40,715 nucleotides of DNA from Sulfurovum sp. Its GTDB lineage: Bacteria > Campylobacterota > Campylobacteria > Campylobacterales > Sulfurovaceae. A model generated the notes under the pieces. That model was not told the origin of the DNA. It worked only from the letters and a program-made list of their open reading frames with translations, and made no database searches. Made by a program: the position numbers and the translations under genes. Below are positions 34,535-40,715 of the stretch, piece after piece. Position 1 is the stretch's first letter. Each line of letters begins with the position of its first letter. The stretch covers positions 1 through 40,715 of the forward strand of contig SDAZ01000002.1 of assembly GCA_006212005.1 (NCBI GenBank). The letters run 5' to 3'.

Positions 34535-36187
34535 TTACATATTATCATAATCTGGTCCATTGCCACCATTTGGGACAACCCACGAGATAGCACCATTTGG
34601 TGATTTAATATCACAAGTTTTACAATGAACACAATTTTCAGCATGAATCCTAAGCTCTTGATGCCCACTTTTATCAGTATGAAGCTCATAAACCTCTGCT
34701 GGACAAAATGCAACACAAGGGGCTCCATAGAGTTTGATATTGACCTCTTTATAAGATGCTGGATTATCGATTTGAAGATGAACAAGTTGCTCCTCATCAT
34801 GTGAAGCTTTTGAAAAATAGACATCCGTTGCTTTATCAAAAGTTAAAACCTTATCAAATTCCAATCTTTTTTCAAATCTCTCTTTAAAAAATAACTTATC
34901 ATAATCTTTGAGTTTAATCGTCGCATCTCTATCTTCATGCGTTTGAAGTTTCCCAAAAAGTCCAGCTCCACTTGTAAGAAGTTGCGTTGAAAAGTTCAAA
35001 GCACCCCTAAAAAGACCATTATTGAAACCTGCTCTAAAATTTCGTACAGGATACATCTCATCTTTTATCAAAGAGCTATTGATTAACTTCTCATATTCGC
35101 TAAGTTGCTTAGCACTTGTATCGTTTTTTTCCAACGCATCAGCAATCGCAACTCCTGCCAACATACCAGATTTTATCGCAAGATGAACCCCTTTTAAAGC
35201 AGGCATAGTGATAAACCCTGCACCATCACCAACGATAAGAGCATTGTCCACATAAAGTTTTGGCAAAGAAAAATATCCACCCTCTGGAAGCGTTTTAGCC
35301 CCAAACTCTATCATCTTACCACCCTTTAAAATCTTTGATACAAATGGATTTTGTTTCCAAACTTGAAATGCCCCATGAATATCAAAAGTTGGGTCTTTAT
35401 AATCAAGCCCCACCACTAAACCAATGGCTACTTTATTGTCATTGAGTCCATAGATAAATCCACCGCCAAACTCATCAATACTTAAAGGATAACCCATCGT
35501 ATGATAAACTTCTCCTGCTTTTATGCTACCATCTGTAACACTCCAAAGCTCTTTAACCCCCAAAGAGTAAACTTGTTTATTTTTTCCATCATTAAGATTG
35601 AATTTATTGATTAATTTTTGAGTTAGATACCCCCTGCTACCCTCTGCAAAAACGGTAACCTTAGCCTCAATTTGTGTACCTGCTTGGAAATTTTCAAGTT
35701 TAGCTCCATGATGGTCAATGCCTGTATCTTTTGTTTTCGCTCCACAAACTTTTCCATCTTTATACAAAATCTCATCTACCGAAAATCCTGTATATATCTC
35801 AACGCCCTTATCTTTAGCCACCGTTGCCAAAAACTTACAAATTTGCCCCAACGAAGCAGTATAGTTATCCATATTATTCATATATGGTGGATGAAATGGC
35901 AACTTAAATGACCCATTCTCGGTCAAATAAACTGTCTTATCTTGTGTCACTTTAGCATTCAATGGAATCGAGCTAAAATCAATATCAGGAAGCAAATCCC
36001 TAAAAATATCGGCTTTGATAACCGCACCTGAAAGAATATGACTCCCTATAGAGTTACCCTTTTCTATTAATAAAATTTTACAATTAGAGCCTTCTAATAT
36101 ATCTGCTAGATGAATCGCAGTTGCAAGACCAGAAGCTCCACCACCAACTATTAGCACATCGGTCGATACTATATCATTATGTTCCAT
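34535..36187 (-). CDS. etfD: Electron transfer flavoprotein-quinone oxidoreductase
   Basis: 550 residues. Moves electrons from ETF into the membrane quinone pool, here probably menaquinone (inferred from phylum). N-terminal FAD motif VLIVGGGASGLATAIHLAD; SHILSGAVIKAD and GDGAGFITMPALKGVHLAIKSG mid-protein. The C-terminal 4Fe-4S domain has all four ligands: one Cys in AFCPAEVYEL and three in ENCVHCKTCDIKSP. The length matches mitochondrial and bacterial ETF-QO. It heads the operon with fused ETF and mdh. No acyl-CoA dehydrogenase or other donor gene is visible nearby, so the donor is unknown. Confidence 0.93.
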   Translation of the reverse strand: MEHNDIVSTDVLIVGGGASGLATAIHLADILEGSNCKILLIEKGNSIGSHILSGAVIKADIFRDLLPDIDFSSIPLNAKVTQDKTVYLTENGSFKLPFHPPYMNNMDNYTASLGQICKFLATVAKDKGVEIYTGFSVDEILYKDGKVCGAKTKDTGIDHHGAKLENFQAGTQIEAKVTVFAEGSRGYLTQKLINKFNLNDGKNKQVYSLGVKELWSVTDGSIKAGEVYHTMGYPLSIDEFGGGFIYGLNDNKVAIGLVVGLDYKDPTFDIHGAFQVWKQNPFVSKILKGGKMIEFGAKTLPEGGYFSLPKLYVDNALIVGDGAGFITMPALKGVHLAIKSGMLAGVAIADALEKNDTSAKQLSEYEKLINSSLIKDEMYPVRNFRAGFNNGLFRGALNFSTQLLTSGAGLFGKLQTHEDRDATIKLKDYDKLFFKERFEKRLEFDKVLTFDKATDVYFSKASHDEEQLVHLQIDNPASYKEVNIKLYGAPCVAFCPAEVYELHTDKSGHQELRIHAENCVHCKTCDIKSPNGAISWVVPNGGNGPDYDNM

Positions 36188-36359
36188 ATTTACTAACTAC
36201 TCCTTTTAATGAGATTGTTGAAGACAAATTTATCTCAATCAATTATCACTAATTTTTTAAATTATTAAAAGATTTACTTATGATTTTCATTAAATTTACA
36301 AATAGACTGTGTAAAAAAGTAAAAAATAAAATAAAAATAAATACAATAAGTGTTATAAT

Positions 36360-36365
36360 ATTATA
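36360..36365 (-). promoter_or_regulatory. Candidate -10 box of the ETF-QO operon, next to palindromes
   Basis: TATAAT on the minus strand about 170 bases before the ETF-QO ATG, inside the perfect palindrome TTATAATATTATAA (36353-36366), which also yields TATAAT on the plus strand. A second perfect palindrome, AATTTTGCAAAATT (36365-36378), adjoins it and could be an operator. The rest of 36188-36504 is AT-rich and I see no gene in it. Confidence 0.35.
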
Positions 36366-36504
36366 ATTTTGCAAAATTTATCTTTAAGATGTGTTATTTT
36401 TTCACACTTTTGCTAAATTGAAGAGTTTATAAAAGTCATGAATGTATTGATTTGTAAAAATTTGAATAATTTTGAAACTAGAAAGGGGATTTTAAAAAAA
36501 TAAA

Positions 36505-36595
36505 TGGCGGACAGTGAGGGATTCGAACCCTCGGTACCGTTGCCAGTACGTCTCCTTAGCAGGGAGGTGGTTTCAGCCAACTCACCCAACTGTCC
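36505..36595 (-). tRNA. serX: tRNA-Ser (anticodon GCU)
   Basis: 91 bases including an encoded CCA (36507-36505). The acceptor stem GGACAGT pairs with ACTGTCC and the discriminator is G. The anticodon loop CTGCTAA gives GCU, reading AGC and AGU codons. A long variable arm (GTACTGGCAACGGTAC) is typical of class II tRNA-Ser, and the T arm reads GAGGGTTCGAATCCCTC. It lies 46 bases downstream of pyrF on the same strand. Confidence 0.96.
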
Positions 36596-36641
36596 AGTGT
36601 TTGTGGACTGAGATTATAGACAAATAAAACTTAAAAGTTGT

Positions 36642-37331
36642 TTAAGCGTTGATGATTTCTAAAATTTTTGCTACTTTTGCCTTAGGATTTTCATCTTTAT
36701 ATATCGGACGACCAATCACAGGAAAATCTACAAGCTCTTTTTTTGCAATCTCAAGCGTTGCCACTCGTTGTTGGTCACCACTATCTTCTCCAAAAGGACG
36801 AATCGCAGGGCAAAGTGTTAAAAAATCATGACTCGTAGCCTCTTTTATCATCTTGCTCTCAAACGCACTACAAACGACACCATCGAGTCCATGCTCATAA
36901 CTCATCTTTGCAAACTCTAAAGCTTTATGCTTGATACTATCGCCATAAATCTTAGAAAAAGAATCATTATCAAATGAAGTCAAGGCTGTAACGGCTAAAA
37001 CAAGAGGAGGATTTTTATAATTTTCAAGTCTTTTTTTCACCGTCTCCATCGCTATCGCCCCACTACTTGCATGAATATTAAACATATCCACACCTAAAGA
37101 GGCTATCTCTTCAGCTGTATCTGCCATAGTATTTGGGATGTCATAAAGTTTCAAATCTAAGAAAATTTTAAAATTTGGATTGATTGATTTTATATCTTGT
37201 AAAAATGCTTTTCCATCTCTAACATAACTCCTAAAGCCGACTTTTAGCCAAATATCAAAAGAAGCTAACTCCTCAACCAATTTTAGATTTTGCTTTGCAG
37301 ATGGCAAATCGAGTGCCAAAGTAAGTAACAT
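36642..37331 (-). CDS. pyrF: Orotidine 5'-phosphate decarboxylase
   Basis: 229 residues. Last step of UMP synthesis. TIM barrel with LTLALDLPSAK at the N-terminus, the catalytic Asp-Lys segment FLDLKLYDIPNTMADTA, and the phosphate-binding region CPAIRPFGEDSGDQQR with VIGRPIYKDENP. It is divergent from the cyclophilin gene across 66 bases and precedes tRNA-Ser. AGAGAGG lies just before the ATG. Confidence 0.96.
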   Translation of the reverse strand: MLLTLALDLPSAKQNLKLVEELASFDIWLKVGFRSYVRDGKAFLQDIKSINPNFKIFLDLKLYDIPNTMADTAEEIASLGVDMFNIHASSGAIAMETVKKRLENYKNPPLVLAVTALTSFDNDSFSKIYGDSIKHKALEFAKMSYEHGLDGVVCSAFESKMIKEATSHDFLTLCPAIRPFGEDSGDQQRVATLEIAKKELVDFPVIGRPIYKDENPKAKVAKILEIINA

Positions 37332-37357
37332 ATCGTACCTCTCTTAGAAAAAATTGG

Positions 37358-37363
37358 TATAAT
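37358..37363 (+). promoter_or_regulatory. Cyclophilin gene promoter -10 box
   Basis: TATAAT, 34 bases before the ATG, inside the small inverted repeat GGTATAATGATACC. The same repeat lies over the divergent pyrF promoter region. Confidence 0.55.
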
Positions 37364-37397
37364 GATACCCAAATTTTATTAATTAAGGAAACAGTTT

Positions 37398-37928
37398 ATG
37401 TTTGGAAGAAAAACACAACTAAAAGAGTACGATACTTCAGCAGAAGCGTTAGCAACTTTAAATTATGCAAAAGTTACAACTTCAAAAGGAGTTCTTTGGT
37501 TGGACTTATATACACAAGATGCACCAAATACAGTTGCAAACTTTGCACATTTAGCAAATAGCGGATTTTATAATAATCTTAAATTCCATAGAGTAATCGC
37601 TGGATTTATGGCTCAAGGTGGTTGTCCAAATTCTCATCCAACAGGTAATCCTAGAATGGCAGGAACTGGTGGACCAGATTGGGCGATAAAATGTGAAACA
37701 GCTGGAAATAAACCACACAAAAGAGGAACATTATCAATGGCTCACGCAGGTAAAAATACAGGTGGAAGTCAATTTTTTATCTGTTTTGTTCCATGTCCTC
37801 ACCTCAATGGCGTTCATACAGTATTTGGTGGTATCAATGAAGAAGATGTAGATAGTCTTATGATGCTTGATAGTATTGCTCAAAATGATGAGATTGTTTC
37901 TATCGAAGTGGTTGCAACTAAAGAATAA
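37398..37928 (+). CDS. ppiB: Cyclophilin-type peptidyl-prolyl isomerase
   Basis: 176 residues without signal peptide, so cytoplasmic. Catalyses cis-trans isomerisation of proline bonds. Core motifs are [20 protein letters not shown] (catalytic Arg and Phe), [21 protein letters not shown] and [13 protein letters not shown] short N-terminal extension ([18 protein letters not shown]) precedes the domain. AAGGAAAC precedes the ATG. It is followed six bases after its stop by a half copy of the GTAGGG repeat. Confidence 0.94.
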   Translation: MFGRKTQLKEYDTSAEALATLNYAKVTTSKGVLWLDLYTQDAPNTVANFAHLANSGFYNNLKFHRVIAGFMAQGGCPNSHPTGNPRMAGTGGPDWAIKCETAGNKPHKRGTLSMAHAGKNTGGSQFFICFVPCPHLNGVHTVFGGINEEDVDSLMMLDSIAQNDEIVSIEVVATKE

Positions 37929-37933
37929 ATCTC

Positions 37934-37956
37934 GTAGGGTGCATTTTAATGCACCT
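37934..37956. repeat. Half copy of the CGTAGGG palindromic element
   Basis: CGTAGGGTGCATTTTAATGC continues to ACC and is a 23-base exact match, in reverse complement, to the right half of the element at 30577-30647. The part 37939-37956 forms a 7-bp hairpin with loop TTTA. It lies just after the cyclophilin stop and may terminate it, though the following run is A-rich rather than T-rich. Confidence 0.75.
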
Positions 37957-38037
37957 TAAAAAAAAATTAGATAATTAAATTTAAAAAATATTTAAAACTA
38001 AATAACTTAACCAATAGCAAATCAATGGAGTTGAAAA

Positions 38038-39930
38038 ATGTATGGATATTATCGTATAGCATCGGGGGTAAATATAACTTCGATTGGAGAACCTAAAGCA
38101 AATCTAAAGGAAATTTTGACACTTTTATATACAGCAAACCAAAAAGAGGTTAGTGTCATTGTATTTCCAGAGCTTACTTTTAGTGGATATAGTGCTAGTG
38201 ACCTTTTTTTAAATAAAAGAACCTTAGATGCACAAAATAACGCTTTAGAGGATTTTTTAAATGCTTCTAAAGAGATTTCAACCGTAGCTGTCTTAGGAGT
38301 AGCTGTTTTATTTCAAAATAGACTCTATAACTGTGCGATTGTGACACAAAACGGAGAGATTTTAGGAGTGATTCCTAAAACTTATCTTCCAAATAAACGA
38401 GAATTTTATGAAAAAAGACAGTTTAACAGTGGAAAAGATATTAAAAATCAAACTTTAACGATTTGTAATCAATCAGCCCCTTTTGGTGTCGATTTACTTT
38501 TTAGTGATGATGCTTCGCTTATCTTAGGAGTTGAGATTTGTGAGGATTTATGGGCTATCAATCCACCTTCAAATATGATGTGTTCAAATGGTGCAACCCT
38601 TATCGCAAATCTTAGTGCAAGTAATGAGCTAGTAGGCAAAGGAGCATATCGAGAGGAGTTGGTACGAACGCAAAGTGCTAGATGTATGTGTGCTTATGCT
38701 TATAGCTCAAGTGGTGTTGGTGAGTCTAGTAGCGATACTGTTTTTGGTGGTGATAGTATGATTTGTGAATATGGTAGCATGGTTGCCAAAGGTGAAAAAT
38801 ATCAACTTCAAAGCTCTTTGATAACTGCTGATGTGGATTTGGAAAAACTTACATGGCTTAGGATAAATGAGTCGAGTTTTTGTGATGAACCAACTAACTA
38901 TTTTAGAGAAATCAAACTTAAAACCCTACCTACTCTAGGCAATATAGAGAGATTTATCGATGCAACTCCTTTTGTTCCAAGTATTGACAATCTTCAAAGC
39001 AGAGCAAAAGAGATTTTAGATATTCAAGCTTATGCACTTATCAAACGACTTACACATACAAAGATACAAAAAGTGGTTATTGGTATCTCTGGTGGGCTTG
39101 ATTCTACTTTGGCACTTCTTTCACTTCATAGAGCTTATGAGTTGATGGGATGGGACAATAAAAACATTGTTGCTATCACTATGCCTGGGTTTGGAACGAC
39201 AAAACGAACAAAAAATAATGCAAAAGAGCTTTGTAAGATTTTAGAAGTAACTTTGGAAGAGATAGATATTCGTGCTATTTGTCTTTTGGAGTTTGAAGCA
39301 TTGGAACATTCGCAAATCAACTGTGATGTAACTTATGAAAATGTACAAGCACGAGCTAGAACATCGATACTTATGAATACTGCAAATAAAGTTGGTGGTA
39401 TTGTTATTGGTACTGGAGATTTGAGTGAGATAGCATTGGGTTGGAGTACTTTCAATGGTGACCACATGAGTATGTATGCCCTAAATAGTGGGATTCCTAA
39501 AACACTTATAAAATATGTAGTTGAGTATTTTAAATCAAACACACGCCTTACAGCCATACTTCAAGATATCCTTGATACCCCGATAAGCCCTGAACTTCTA
39601 CCTCCTTCCATCGAAAAAGGAGAGCAAAAAACCGAAGATTTGATAGGACCTTACATCTTGCATGACTTCTTTTTATACCATTTTATGAAGTATGGAGCGA
39701 CTCCTTCTAAGATTTTATTTTTGGCAACTATCGCTTTTAAAGATGTGTATAGCAAAGAAATTATCCAAAAATGGCTTATACTCTTCATCAAAAGATTTTT
39801 CACGCAACAGTTTAAACGAAACACCATGCCTGATGGACCAAAAATAGGAACTATAAATCTTAGCCAAAGAGCAGATTGGAGAATGCCAAGTGACGCAAAT
39901 GCTCAAGCTTGGCTTGAAGATATCTTATAA
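38038..39930 (+). CDS. nadE: Glutamine-dependent NAD+ synthetase
   Basis: 630 residues. Converts nicotinic acid adenine dinucleotide to NAD using ammonia taken from glutamine. The N-terminal nitrilase-like glutaminase has its catalytic Glu in VIVFPELTFSGYS, Lys in GVIPKTYLPNKREFYE and Cys in GVEICEDLWAI. The C-terminal synthetase has the PP-loop GISGGLDSTLALL, TMPGFGTTKRTKNNA and GTGDLSEIALGWSTFNGDHM. The ATG follows TGGAGTTGAAAA. The 109-base spacer after the cyclophilin gene contains the half repeat but no promoter I can single out. Confidence 0.96.
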   Translation: MYGYYRIASGVNITSIGEPKANLKEILTLLYTANQKEVSVIVFPELTFSGYSASDLFLNKRTLDAQNNALEDFLNASKEISTVAVLGVAVLFQNRLYNCAIVTQNGEILGVIPKTYLPNKREFYEKRQFNSGKDIKNQTLTICNQSAPFGVDLLFSDDASLILGVEICEDLWAINPPSNMMCSNGATLIANLSASNELVGKGAYREELVRTQSARCMCAYAYSSSGVGESSSDTVFGGDSMICEYGSMVAKGEKYQLQSSLITADVDLEKLTWLRINESSFCDEPTNYFREIKLKTLPTLGNIERFIDATPFVPSIDNLQSRAKEILDIQAYALIKRLTHTKIQKVVIGISGGLDSTLALLSLHRAYELMGWDNKNIVAITMPGFGTTKRTKNNAKELCKILEVTLEEIDIRAICLLEFEALEHSQINCDVTYENVQARARTSILMNTANKVGGIVIGTGDLSEIALGWSTFNGDHMSMYALNSGIPKTLIKYVVEYFKSNTRLTAILQDILDTPISPELLPPSIEKGEQKTEDLIGPYILHDFFLYHFMKYGATPSKILFLATIAFKDVYSKEIIQKWLILFIKRFFTQQFKRNTMPDGPKIGTINLSQRADWRMPSDANAQAWLEDIL

Positions 39931-39949
39931 AAAAGAGAAAGGAACTTTT

Positions 39950-40715
39950 ATGTTAATAGATACACATTGTCATCTTGATAAACCAAGATATAAATATATA
40001 ATACAAAACATTTTGCAAAATGCACAAAATAACCGAGTGAATGGTATGTTAATAGCATCTACTCAAAATAGAACGCTCGATGAGGCAAAACTTTTAAGTG
40101 AAAATCATAGAGGTATTTTTTATAGTGTTGGATATCATCCAAAGTATGCCGAAATTTTTGACAAATCGGTTTTAGAGGAGCATATCACTCATGAGAGATG
40201 TATCGCTGTGGGTGAATTTGGATTGGATTATTCTAGTTTGAGTAGAAAGTATGAACTAAAGCAACCAGTCCTTCAAAAACAGCAAGATGTACTTGTGGAG
40301 CATTTGGAGTTTGCCGTTCAACATCAAAAACCAGTGCTTATCCACCTAAGAGACAAGCGTAGTAGAAAATATGCCCATGATGATTTTTTGGAGATTGTAA
40401 AGCCATATCTTGGTCGTTTGGTTGGTGGTGTGATTCATGCTATGAATTTTGATAAAGAGGAATTTATCGCATTGAGTGAGTACAACTTTTACTTTGGCAT
40501 TGGTGGACAGATAAGTTACGATATCAAAGCTTTAAAAGATTTTGTAAAAAAAGCACCACTTTCTCATCTAGTTTTAGAAACCGATGCACCATGGTTAACA
40601 CCAACTTCTCGAAAGGAAGAGAATGAAAAAACAACCAATGAACCAGCTTTTTTAGTAGATGTATTGGAGGAGTTGGCTAAGACATTGAAGATGGATAGCT
40701 CTGCTCTTGAAGATA
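39950..40715 (+). CDS. tatD: TatD-family metal-dependent nuclease, 3' end beyond window
   Basis: 255 codons are readable to the right edge. TatD proteins are metal-dependent 3'-5' deoxyribonucleases of the amidohydrolase fold. Metal ligands are visible in MLIDTHCHLDKP (HxH), in AVGEFGLDYS (Glu), in the QKPVLIHLRDKRSR stretch (His), in GVIHAMNF, and in LVLETDAPWLTP (Asp). The ATG has GAAAGGA eight bases upstream and begins 19 bases after the nadE stop, so it is likely co-transcribed. Only the extreme C-terminus appears to be missing. Confidence 0.92.
   Translation, partial: MLIDTHCHLDKPRYKYIIQNILQNAQNNRVNGMLIASTQNRTLDEAKLLSENHRGIFYSVGYHPKYAEIFDKSVLEEHITHERCIAVGEFGLDYSSLSRKYELKQPVLQKQQDVLVEHLEFAVQHQKPVLIHLRDKRSRKYAHDDFLEIVKPYLGRLVGGVIHAMNFDKEEFIALSEYNFYFGIGGQISYDIKALKDFVKKAPLSHLVLETDAPWLTPTSRKEENEKTTNEPAFLVDVLEELAKTLKMDSSALED

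Noticed and set aside
36188-36504. Possible second small RNA in the ETF-QO/tRNA-Ser spacer
   Set aside because: Beyond the two palindromes, only weak AT-rich pairings such as TGTG/CACA are present, without the nested stems seen at 28875-28999.

Overview
The window is low-GC bacterial chromosome of the Campylobacterota (Epsilonproteobacteria) type, probably from a free-living relative such as Sulfurimonas, Sulfurovum or Arcobacter; I cannot fix the genus. Pointers are the neighbouring pycB and pckA genes (the arrangement I recall from Campylobacter), a long QueH with an extra C-terminal domain, promoters made of little more than a TATAAT box, and a sensor kinase with an ISHQWRQP H-box. Almost everything is core metabolism and cell envelope. 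I see no transposase, integrase, prophage or CRISPR array.

Layout. 1-1181 (minus): 5' part of a membrane sensor kinase, cut by the window edge. 1272-4274 (minus): four-gene exported-protein operon: a COG3014-type lipoprotein, a YcfL-like lipoprotein, an LpoB-like lipoprotein and a cysteine-repeat protein. 4444-12423 (minus): trxA, trxB, dapB, purF, a YhcC-type radical SAM gene, bioF, a class A penicillin-binding protein and a small acidic protein, mostly tightly packed. 12628-18162 (minus): serB, a DEAD-box helicase, and the pycB-pckA pair for C3/C4 carbon interconversion. 18235-26096 (plus): metF-like gene, FUN14-like gene, lpxB, queH, fabZ, lpxA, clpX, mreB, mreC: lipid A synthesis, queuosine, proteolysis and rod shape in one transcription direction. 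A PhnA-like gene lies opposite, followed by hemL and kdsB (plus). 28808-29121 has no gene but looks like a compact structured small RNA. Then come a Do-type periplasmic protease (plus), a broken PP2C phosphatase (minus) fused end to end with the tail of a broken FHA gene (plus), and an operon of ETF-quinone oxidoreductase, a one-chain ETF and malate dehydrogenase (minus). The right end holds tRNA-Ser(GCU), pyrF, a cyclophilin, glutamine-dependent nadE and the start of a TatD-family nuclease.

Most interesting items: (1) a probable unrecognised small RNA at about 28860-29027, with its own TATAAT box, a three-way junction, two C/U-rich loops carrying CCUCC (complementary to Shine-Dalgarno sequences) and a terminal hairpin; (2) the PP2C/FHA double pseudogene joined at about 31346; (3) a secreted protein whose ten cysteines alternate exactly 11 and 12 residues apart; (4) a family of palindromic GTAGGG elements placed at gene ends; (5) a beta-alpha ETF fusion beside its quinone oxidoreductase. 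All calls come from reading the sequence; no database search or folding program was run.
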